From the IMG/VR virus record IMGVR_UViG_3300033553_000789, positions 1-40,711 of that record: a DNA stretch of 40,711 nt; one strand, 5' to 3'. The translations under genes were made by a program, and so were the position numbers. This document shows, one piece after another, positions 19,630 to 26,157 of the stretch (within the stretch, counting starts at the first letter, position 1; each line of letters starts with the position of its first letter). The DNA comes from a virus. The notes beneath the pieces were generated by a model that saw nothing but the letters and a program-made list of their open reading frames with translations, was not told the origin of the DNA and did not search any database.

Positions 19630-21794
19630 TGAGTCAGAACCCCACCATCAGCCTGCAAAAACTCTGGCCGCACCTGCCCAATGAATTGCGCGGGGCCCTG
19701 CGCGAGTCCTGCGCGCGCGGCCTGCAGGCGCTCAAGGTGCCCGAGCCCTTGACGCTGAGCCAGTGGTCGGCCAAGCACTTCTACCTGAGCGCCGAATCGA
19801 GCCAGAAAACGCAAAAGTGGCGCGCCTACGCCTACCAGATCGGCATCATGGACTGCATGTCGAACGACGACATCGAAGAGTTCGACTTCCAGAAATCGGC
19901 GCGGCTGGGCTATACCAAATGCCTGCTCGCCATGATGGGCTACACCGGCCAGCACCGCCGGCGCAACCAGGCCGTCTGGCAGCCGACCGACGACGACAGC
20001 GACGACTTCTGCAAGACCGAAGTCGAGCCCATGCTGCGCGACGTGCGCATCATGCGCGATGTCTTTCCGCAGGCGCTGGCCAAAAGCAAGAGCAATACCC
20101 TGCAGCAAAAGAAGTTCCTCGGCTCGGTGCTGAAACTGCGCGGTGGCAAGGCTGCCGGAAACTTTCGCCGCCTGACCATTGCGGTGGCCATCCTGGACGA
20201 GCTGGACGGCTTTGATTGGGAAATAGAGCGAGCCGGCGACCCTTGGACGCTGGCGCACAAGCGGCTGGAGGGCGCCACCTTCCCGAAGCTGATCTGCGGC
20301 ACCACGCCGCGTATCAAGGGCCTGAGTCACATCGAGAACCGCATGGCGGCCGCCACCGTGCGCATGAGCTACCAGTGTGCCTGCCCGCATTGCGGCGTCG
20401 AGCACCCGCTGCAATGGGGCGGCAAGAAACACCAGCACGGCTTCAAGTGGGACGTGGAAGACCCCACCGGCACCGTGCGCCACGTCTGCCCGCACTGCCT
20501 CACCGGCTACACCCAGGCGCAGTACCTCAAGGTGGCCGACGCGGGCGCCTGGGTCAGCGACTGCGGCCAGTGGCGCTTGACGCATGACATGAGCAACCCC
20601 GACAAGCCCACCAGCCAGTGGACCACGGCGGACGGAACCGCTTGCCTGGCGCCGCGCCACGTCGGCTTTCACGGCTGGACTGCGCTCAGCCCGCAAGTCA
20701 CCTGGGCTGCGATCGTGCGCGAGTTTCTGGACGCAAAGACAGCCAACAGCAACGGCATGCGCGGCCCGCTCAAGGCCTTCATTAACGAAACCCTGGGCGA
20801 GACCTGGGAGGATGAGGTCGAAAAAGCCGAGGCCCATGTGCTGCAGAAGCGCGCCGAAGCCTACCCACTCATGACTGTTCCCGCCGGGGGCCTCAAGGTC
20901 GCCGCCGGCGTCGACGTGCAAGACAACCGCTTCGAGGTCATCCTGTGGGCCTTTGGCCGAGGTGAAGAAATGTGGGCCGTCGGCTACCTGGTGATCGACG
21001 CCAACCCGGCCGACGAGCGCGACTGGCACAAACTCTGGCAAGTGCTGCAAACCCCGCTCCAGCACGCCAACGGCCCGCTCATCAGCATCGCGGGCGCTGC
21101 GCTCGACACTGGCGGCCACTTCACGCACCAGGCCTACAGCTTTGTGCACGCCTATTCCAACAAGTCCCCCATGCGCCTGATTGCCATCAAGGGATCCAGC
21201 AAGCAGGGCGACCCGATCAAGGGCAAGGGCAGCTACCAGGACATCAACCATGCCGGGCGTATCGTCAAGCGCGGCGTCAAGCTCTGGCTGGTCGGTACGG
21301 ACACCGCGAAGGATCTATTCTTTGGTCGCCTCAAGGTCACGCAGCCCGGGCCCGGCTATGTGCACTTCAGCGCCGACTTGCCGCTGGAGTTCTACAAGGG
21401 CCTGACCGCTGAAGTGCGGGTGCTGGCGCGCACCGCCACGGGCGAGATTTACCGCTGGGTGAATCCAAAAAAGCAGCGCAACGAAGCGCTTGACGGCACC
21501 GTCTACGCCCTGTTCATCAGCCAGGTGCTCGACCTGCACCGCCTGGACGAGCGCCAGTGGCGGCAACTGGAGGCGCAGGTCGAGCCGAACCTGTTTGAGA
21601 TGGCCATGGCCGAGGATGCAAAGCCCGCCGAAGCGCCAGCAATAACTATTAAATCAATAGCTACTGAGGCAATAGATACGAGGGCTACAGCCATAAATGA
21701 TCTAAAAACCAGTCAGCCGCCAAAGCCGCGCCGCACTGCCACCCCGTTCGCCCCCAGTCCCTTTGCACCTGCAGGCTGGAGCAACCGCCTTTAA
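19629..21794 (+). CDS. terL: Terminase large subunit, GpA family
   Basis: A 721-residue packaging motor and nuclease of the lambda GpA family. The ATPase part includes RLGYTKCLLAMMGY in the P-loop region and the Walker B strand VAILDELDGFD. A zinc-finger-like insertion CACPHCGVEH...VCPHCLTGY (about 250-300) and FINETLGETWED (about 383-394) are typical of the family. The nuclease part has acidic residues in AAGVDVQDNRFEVIL and AALDTGGHFTHQAY. The last 50 residues differ in composition: 21645-21687 is a dispersed repeat read in frame (TIKSIATEAIDTRA), followed by a proline-rich tail. The core is intact, so activity may be preserved. Confidence 0.95.
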   Translation: MSQNPTISLQKLWPHLPNELRGALRESCARGLQALKVPEPLTLSQWSAKHFYLSAESSQKTQKWRAYAYQIGIMDCMSNDDIEEFDFQKSARLGYTKCLLAMMGYTGQHRRRNQAVWQPTDDDSDDFCKTEVEPMLRDVRIMRDVFPQALAKSKSNTLQQKKFLGSVLKLRGGKAAGNFRRLTIAVAILDELDGFDWEIERAGDPWTLAHKRLEGATFPKLICGTTPRIKGLSHIENRMAAATVRMSYQCACPHCGVEHPLQWGGKKHQHGFKWDVEDPTGTVRHVCPHCLTGYTQAQYLKVADAGAWVSDCGQWRLTHDMSNPDKPTSQWTTADGTACLAPRHVGFHGWTALSPQVTWAAIVREFLDAKTANSNGMRGPLKAFINETLGETWEDEVEKAEAHVLQKRAEAYPLMTVPAGGLKVAAGVDVQDNRFEVILWAFGRGEEMWAVGYLVIDANPADERDWHKLWQVLQTPLQHANGPLISIAGAALDTGGHFTHQAYSFVHAYSNKSPMRLIAIKGSSKQGDPIKGKGSYQDINHAGRIVKRGVKLWLVGTDTAKDLFFGRLKVTQPGPGYVHFSADLPLEFYKGLTAEVRVLARTATGEIYRWVNPKKQRNEALDGTVYALFISQVLDLHRLDERQWRQLEAQVEPNLFEMAMAEDAKPAEAPAITIKSIATEAIDTRATAINDLKTSQPPKPRRTATPFAPSPFAPAGWSNRL
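21645..21687 (+). repeat. Dispersed in-frame repeat, copy 2
   Basis: A 43-bp element starting ACTATTAAATCAATAGCTAC, matching 5942-5984 (opposite strand) at 38 of 43 bases and read in the same frame. It adds an AT-rich insert to the C-terminal tail of TerL. Weaker similarity continues about 30 bases downstream in both copies. Confidence 0.8.
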
Positions 21795-21808
21795 CCCCGA
21801 GCCCGCCC

Positions 21809-22129
21809 ATGACCAGCATCGCCACCCCCACCAACACCCCCGCCCGCGAAGAATCTAGCGCCCTGTTCCTGCAGCGCGAAATGCAGGACATTTTGACCAG
21901 CGAGACCGGCTTGAAGTCCGAGTTTGCCGCCATGATCGCCGCCGCCCTGGTCACCGGCTGGCGCAAGCGCGCCGGGCGCCAGAGCATCTACATTCCCAGC
22001 CCGACCGATTACGCCGTGCGCGACGCCGCCATCAAGAGTGAATTCAACGGCACCAACCGCGAGGCCGTCTGCCGCAAGCACGACATCAGCCGCACCCGGC
22101 TGTATGAAATCGTCGGCAAGCGCGGTTAA
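21809..22129 (+). CDS. Mor-like transcription activator
   Basis: A 106-residue protein. The C-terminal half (IYIPSPTDYAVRDAAIKSEF, then NGTNREAVCRKHDISRTRLY and EIVGKRG) matches the Mor/C activator family of phage Mu: a beta-strand region then a helix-turn-helix with the usual G-x-N-x-x-x-(L/V) motif. In Mu these proteins switch on middle or late transcription. Here it lies inside the late operon between terminase and portal, and an unusual hairpin starts four bases after its stop codon. It could be a late-gene activator or a local regulator; target unknown. Confidence 0.7.
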   Translation: MTSIATPTNTPAREESSALFLQREMQDILTSETGLKSEFAAMIAAALVTGWRKRAGRQSIYIPSPTDYAVRDAAIKSEFNGTNREAVCRKHDISRTRLYEIVGKRG

Positions 22130-22133
22130 AAAA

Positions 22134-22160
22134 GTCCGGCTTTTTACTTGGAAACCGGAC
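22134..22160 (+). promoter_or_regulatory. Late-operon hairpin, copy 1
   Basis: A 27-base inverted repeat with arms GTCCGG and CCGGAC and an imperfect TTT/AAA extension, beginning four bases after the Mor-like stop. A near-identical element in the same register lies at 26107-26133. No U-run follows, so it is not an ordinary terminator. Confidence 0.6.
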
Positions 22161-22185
22161 AGTCGCGCGCGTATGGTCAGCCACT

Positions 22186-22431
22186 ATGACCACCTTAATC
22201 CAAGCTCAGGCCAAGCTGGCCGAATACCAGGCCGCAGAATCCCGCATCCTTGACGCCCAGGAAGTTCGCCTGGGCGGAGCCGGCATCGACCGCATGGAGC
22301 GCCAGACCGAACTCGCCCTGGTTCAAAAAGGCATTGCCCAATGGCAGCGCACGGTCGACCGGCTCGGCGCCGTGGCCGCCGGCAAACCCACCTTTGGCGG
22401 CCTGACCTTCACCGGCGCGCGCTTCAACTGA
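22186..22431 (+). CDS. gpW/DUF6148-like head-tail connector
   Basis: An 81-residue protein just before the portal gene, where lambda has gpW. The sequence LIQAQAKLAEYQAAESRILD, then GAGIDRMERQTELALVQKGI and AQWQRTVDRLGAV, follows the pattern of the DUF6148/gpW-like family: an N-terminal helix, a short beta turn with GG and a C-terminal helix. It would join head and tail after packaging. The fit in size and position is good. Confidence 0.75.
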   Translation: MTTLIQAQAKLAEYQAAESRILDAQEVRLGGAGIDRMERQTELALVQKGIAQWQRTVDRLGAVAAGKPTFGGLTFTGARFN

Positions 22432-22463
22432 AAGCGCCCAGCGCACTTAACCCAAGGCATCCC

Positions 22464-24035
22464 ATGACGCAACAGCGCAACCTCATCGACCGCGTGGTCG
22501 GCTACTTTTCTCCGTCATCGGGTCTGCGCCGTGTCGGCGTGCGCAACGCGCTCAACGAGGTCGTCAAGGCCAGAGCCCACGACGCCAGCAGCCCGGGCAC
22601 CTCGCGCAAGTTCTACCGCGACCGGCTCAGCCCGAACCAGATCGTGCTGCAGGGCGCCGGCACGCTGATGGCGCAGGCGCGCCACATGGAGCGCAACAAC
22701 GATATTGCGCGCGGCATCCTGCGCACCATGACCAACAGCATCGTCGGCCCCAGCGGAATCGGCATCGAGCCGCAGCCGCGCCGCATGGACGGCACCATCC
22801 ATGAGGAATATGCCGCCGCCCTGCGCGCCGCACACCGCGCCTGGCGAGCTGCCCCAGAAGTCACCGGCCTGCACACAGACGCCGCCATGCAGCGCCTGGC
22901 GTGCCGAACCTGGCTGCGCGACGGAGAAGTCTTTACGCAAGAGGTGATCGGACCGGTACCGGGCCTCACCCATGGCAGCGCTGTACCCTACAGCCTGGAG
23001 CTGTTCGAGGCCGACATGGTTCCCATGGGTTACGACCAAGGGGACCGGATCCGCCAGGGCATCGAGCGCAACGCCTGGGGCCGCCCCATCGCCTATTACG
23101 CTTACAAGGGCAACCCGCTGGAAGGCGCGCTGCCGAGCATGCTGGGCAACAGCGACCTCAAGCGCATCCCGGCCGAGAAGGTGATCCACGTCGCGCTGCG
23201 CGACCGCATCGGACAGATGCGCGGAATCACCGAATTTGCCAGCGTCATCGCGCGCCTGGAGGACATCAAGGACTACGAGGATAGCGAGCGCATCGCCGCC
23301 AAGGTGGCCGCCGCGCTCACAGCCTACGTCAAGAAAACCAACCCCGAGGGCTACGATCCCGACTCCAGCGTCACCAAAGACGAGCACGGCAACCCCGTCG
23401 GGCGCGACCTGCGCATGACGCCCGGCATGATCATCGACGGCCTGGCCGTGGGTGAAGAAATCGGCCTGATCGACAGCACCCGGCCAAACCCCAACGTCGT
23501 CCTTTTCCGCCAGGGCCAGCTGCGCGCCGTGGCCGCCGGTGTTGGCGCCAGTTACTCATCAATAGCACGTGACTACAACGGCACCTATTCAGCCCAGCGC
23601 CAGGAGCTGGTTGAACAGTGGATCAACTACGCTACCCTGACCGACGCCTTTGCTGGCATGCTCATCGTTCCGATGTGGAACAGCTTTGTGCAGGCCGCGC
23701 ACCTGAGTGGCGTCGTGCGCATCCCAAAAGACGTGCTGCCCGGCACCGAGAACGACGCGCTCTGCGTCGCCCAGTCCATGCCGTGGATCGACCCCCTGAA
23801 GGAAATGCAGGGCCTGGTCGAAGGCACGCAGGCCGGCTTCATCAGCGAGGTCGAAGCGATCCGCCGCGCCGGGCGCAACCCGCGCGACGTGTTCGACCAG
23901 ATCGTCTACTGGCGCAAGAAAGCCAAGGGCGCCGACCTGACGCTCAGCAGCGACTTTGCCAACGCCAAGGGCATTGCGCCCGTGGCCACGGCAAGCGCCG
24001 CCAACGCGAGTGCATCTGGCGCCAACGCCGATTAA
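22464..24035 (+). CDS. Portal protein, lambda gpB family
   Basis: A 523-residue portal protein of the lambda gpB (Phage_portal_2) family. I start it at ATG 22464 (MTQQRNLIDRVVGYFSPSSG). Family marks are YRDRLSPNQIVLQGAGTLMA, ARHMERNNDIARGILRTMTN, VGPSGIGIEPQPR (about 40-105) and VIHVALRDRIGQMRGITEFA (about 240-260). The long helix and clip regions follow, and RQELVEQWINYATLTDAFAG is conserved. It forms the dodecameric gate through which terminase pumps DNA. Length is normal. An insertion sequence begins three bases after its TAA stop; the target duplication keeps that stop. Confidence 0.95.
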   Translation: MTQQRNLIDRVVGYFSPSSGLRRVGVRNALNEVVKARAHDASSPGTSRKFYRDRLSPNQIVLQGAGTLMAQARHMERNNDIARGILRTMTNSIVGPSGIGIEPQPRRMDGTIHEEYAAALRAAHRAWRAAPEVTGLHTDAAMQRLACRTWLRDGEVFTQEVIGPVPGLTHGSAVPYSLELFEADMVPMGYDQGDRIRQGIERNAWGRPIAYYAYKGNPLEGALPSMLGNSDLKRIPAEKVIHVALRDRIGQMRGITEFASVIARLEDIKDYEDSERIAAKVAAALTAYVKKTNPEGYDPDSSVTKDEHGNPVGRDLRMTPGMIIDGLAVGEEIGLIDSTRPNPNVVLFRQGQLRAVAAGVGASYSSIARDYNGTYSAQRQELVEQWINYATLTDAFAGMLIVPMWNSFVQAAHLSGVVRIPKDVLPGTENDALCVAQSMPWIDPLKEMQGLVEGTQAGFISEVEAIRRAGRNPRDVFDQIVYWRKKAKGADLTLSSDFANAKGIAPVATASAANASASGANAD

Positions 24036-24038
24036 AAA
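24031..24038 (+). repeat. Target-site duplication, left copy
   Basis: ATTAAAAA, identical to 26097-26104. Eight-base duplications are usual for the ISL3 family. It contains the portal stop codon TAA. Confidence 0.9.
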
Positions 24039-24062
24039 GGCTCTACGGAATAACGTGTGTAA
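24039..24062 (+). repeat. Left terminal inverted repeat of the insertion sequence
   Basis: Starts GGCTCTACGGAATAACGTGT; matches the reverse complement of the right end at 19 of 24 bases. Confidence 0.85.
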
Positions 24063-24120
24063 TTCATGGTTTTCATGCATAATCTAAAAACGGATTAACG
24101 TGTGGAAACAAAGGATTTAT

Positions 24121-24597
24121 ATGCGAGTCATCTTGATTGAAGAAGACAGGTTTGCTGGGGCGTGCAACCTGATGAGAGCAAAGGCTGCTGAACTGAAGAA
24201 TCTTATGGATGCATTTCATCCGCCATGCCTTCTGCCGCGCAGGGAACGAACGCTTTGGACCATACCTTGTATGGTCAGCCCAGCGTTGGTTATGAAAAAG
24301 TTTGGCCGGGGCGACTTGCTGCTCGCTCTGTACCCAATCCAGCATCGGCCAAAATACTACCTCGTCTGGGTAGATGCCAGGTGGATAGAAGATGAAACCT
24401 TGGTGGACGAGTTGGAGGCAATTTATGAAGAAATCGGAGAGGAGTTCGGTTCCTATTCCAGAGACGATGGCCGTTACCAGTGGCCGATGGAGGACTTCAC
24501 CGACGGATGCAGTTGGCATAAGGCTGATTCGGATGATGTGCTTACACCCAGACAAGCTAAACGGCTCACTAACCAATTGAGAGAAACTTCTCTGTAA
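24121..24597 (+). CDS. Passenger protein of the insertion sequence, unknown
   Basis: A 158-residue protein. I choose ATG 24121 (MRVILIEEDRFAGACNLMRA), which has AGGA about eight bases upstream, over a GTG at 24100. It has an N-terminal helical part, a strand-rich centre (LLLALYPIQHRPKYYLVWVD) and an acidic helical end (DETLVDELEAIYEEIGEEFG) followed by DVLTPRQAKRLTNQLRETSL. I recognise no family. ISL3 elements usually encode only a transposase, so this is an accessory gene: a transposition helper, a regulator or a cargo gene. Confidence 0.65.
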   Translation: MRVILIEEDRFAGACNLMRAKAAELKNLMDAFHPPCLLPRRERTLWTIPCMVSPALVMKKFGRGDLLLALYPIQHRPKYYLVWVDARWIEDETLVDELEAIYEEIGEEFGSYSRDDGRYQWPMEDFTDGCSWHKADSDDVLTPRQAKRLTNQLRETSL

Positions 24598-24618
24598 CAG
24601 TGAGTCGACAATTGCTGA

Positions 24619-26085
24619 ATGACTGACATCCTTGACCTCCCCGGCTGGAAAGCCATTGCTAAGCGCCGAGACGACGATGAATACGAGATTGAGGCTGAGT
24701 ACACCGTCCAGCCCACCTCCTGCCAGAAGTGCGGCGTCATTGACCGACTGTACAAGCATGGAACGAAGGCCATTGCCTACCGTGACAGCCCAATCCGAGG
24801 CGCACCGGTCCACATCCTTGCCAACGTCCAGCGGTACAAGTGCCGGGACTGTGGCGAGACGTTCCTGCAGCCCTTGGGCAGCATCCAGCCCGACATGCGG
24901 ATGACTCGGCGGTGTGTGGAGTTCATCCAGTCCCAATGCCTGCGAGACACGTTCCTGCGCATTGCCGAGCATGTCGGCTGTGACGACAAGACCGTCCGGA
25001 CTCTGGCTGGTGACCACATCGCCAAGCTGAACGCCGACTACAAGCCCTACTTGCCCGAGTGGATGGGCATTGACGAAACCCAGATTGACGGCGTGCTCCG
25101 GTGCATCATCACCGACGTGGGCAACAACTGCCCCATCGACATGCTGCCCGACCGAGAGAAGACCACCGTTGTCTCCTGGCTGCACAGATTCAAGGATAGG
25201 GGCGTCGTCAAAGGCTTGGCAATCGACATGTGGCGCCCTTATAAGGATGCCGCTCAGTCCATCTTCCCCGGCCTGCCGGTGGTGATTGACAAGTTCCACG
25301 TCGTTAGGATGGCCAATAGCGGGCTGGAGAAGGTCCGAGTCAGGCTGGCCAAGGCTAAGGATAAGGTGGTTGGCCGGGACTGGATGCGCAGGAAAGCACT
25401 GCTCAGGATGCGTTACGCCAATCTGGACGAAAAGGGTAAGTTCGGCCTCCAGATGTGGATGGACAACGAACCTGAGATTGCTGTCGCCTACCGCATTAAA
25501 GAGGCGTTCTACGACATTTACGACTGCAAGACCCGAGCAGAGGCCGAGCTTGCCCTGGATGCCTGGCACAAGTCCATACCAAAGTCCCTGAAGGCCGAGT
25601 TCAAGGAGTTGGACAGGGCGGCAACGAACTGGCGCAATGAGATTCTTGCCATCTTTGACTACCCCATCAGCAACGGGTACACAGAGGCGCTGAACGGCGT
25701 GGCGAAGGTCGTCAACAGGCAAGGCAGGGGTTACAGCTTTGAGGTGCTTCGTGCCCGCATCCTGTTCGGTAGGAAGCTCAAGAAGCTGAAAGAGCCTGAA
25801 ACCATTGAAGAGATTGAGGCCGAAGAGATTCCAGAGCCGGAGCTTGTCACCATCGATACAAGCCGAAGAAAAAGGCATGGGATGCGTTGGGCGCTGCTGG
25901 CTAAGTATGAAAACCGTTGCCAGTCGTGCCTGGGAATCTTTGAGCCAGAGAACCTTTATATGACCCGCATGGGTCCGCTGCTTGACGATGAACCCATGGT
26001 CAACATGACCTTGCTGTGCGAGGCCTGCAAAGTCAGATTCCACACGGATGGAGCTATTCAGCATGATTCAACTTCCACACCTTAA
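24619..26085 (+). CDS. ISL3-family transposase with C-terminal HNH-like zinc extension
   Basis: A 488-residue DDE transposase. The N-terminal zinc finger has C35-x2-C38 and C75-x2-C78 (CQKCGV, CRDCGETF), followed by an HTH (LRIAEHVGCDDKTVRTLAGD). The catalytic triad is visible as D152 in MGIDETQIDGV, D224 in VVIDKFHVVRMAN and E356 in SNGYTEALNGVAKVVNRQGR, all in the ISL3 pattern. ISL3 transposases normally end near residue 400-430. Here about 60 more residues hold C434-x2-C437, C467-x2-C470 and H475 (NRCQSCLGIF, LLCEACKVRFH), an HNH-type zinc module. The gene is intact and its stop lies inside the right inverted repeat. Confidence 0.95.
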   Translation: MTDILDLPGWKAIAKRRDDDEYEIEAEYTVQPTSCQKCGVIDRLYKHGTKAIAYRDSPIRGAPVHILANVQRYKCRDCGETFLQPLGSIQPDMRMTRRCVEFIQSQCLRDTFLRIAEHVGCDDKTVRTLAGDHIAKLNADYKPYLPEWMGIDETQIDGVLRCIITDVGNNCPIDMLPDREKTTVVSWLHRFKDRGVVKGLAIDMWRPYKDAAQSIFPGLPVVIDKFHVVRMANSGLEKVRVRLAKAKDKVVGRDWMRRKALLRMRYANLDEKGKFGLQMWMDNEPEIAVAYRIKEAFYDIYDCKTRAEAELALDAWHKSIPKSLKAEFKELDRAATNWRNEILAIFDYPISNGYTEALNGVAKVVNRQGRGYSFEVLRARILFGRKLKKLKEPETIEEIEAEEIPEPELVTIDTSRRKRHGMRWALLAKYENRCQSCLGIFEPENLYMTRMGPLLDDEPMVNMTLLCEACKVRFHTDGAIQHDSTSTP

Positions 26086-26096
26086 TCCGCTGAGCC
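26073..26096 (-). repeat. Right terminal inverted repeat of the insertion sequence
   Basis: Read inward on the minus strand it starts GGCTCAGCGGATTAAGGTGT; 19 of 24 positions match the left end. Confidence 0.85.
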
Positions 26097-26104
26097 ATTA
26101 AAAA
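26097..26104 (+). repeat. Target-site duplication, right copy
   Basis: ATTAAAAA, identical to 24031-24038. Before insertion this single copy linked the portal stop codon directly to the hairpin at 26107. Confidence 0.9.
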
Positions 26105-26106
26105 TA

Positions 26107-26133
26107 GTCCGGTTTATTACTTAAAAACCGGAC
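26107..26133 (+). promoter_or_regulatory. Late-operon hairpin, copy 2
   Basis: A 27-base perfect inverted repeat: arms GTCCGGTTT (26107-26115) and AAACCGGAC (26125-26133) with loop ATTACTTAA. It matches 22134-22160 in length, register and flanks (TTAAAAA before, AG after). Without the insertion sequence it would start six bases after the portal stop. Confidence 0.7.
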
Positions 26134-26157
26134 AGCTTGAGCCGCACCATGCGGCCC

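Larger units (their letters stand above)
24039..26096 (+). mobile_element. ISL3-family insertion sequence, 2058 bp, with passenger gene
   Basis: An element bounded by imperfect 24-bp inverted repeats (24039-24062 and 26073-26096, 19 of 24 matching; outer ends GGCTC and GAGCC) and by a perfect 8-bp target duplication ATTAAAAA. It carries a passenger gene (24121-24597) and an ISL3-type transposase (24619-26085), both read in the direction of the phage late operon. Intact ends, an open transposase and a perfect duplication point to a recent insertion. It separates portal from the protease-capsid gene. Confidence 0.95.

Noticed and set aside
19593-21251. A 552-codon leftward open frame
   Set aside because: Antisense to the terminase; composition is that of a mirror frame of a GC-rich gene, without a motif or a ribosome site.
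22134-22160. Terminator behind the Mor-like gene
   Set aside because: The Ts lie inside the hairpin and not after it; the portal genes follow directly.
24073-26064. A 663-codon leftward open frame
   Set aside because: Antisense to the passenger and transposase genes; the sense strand holds clear DDE and zinc motifs, so this frame is incidental.
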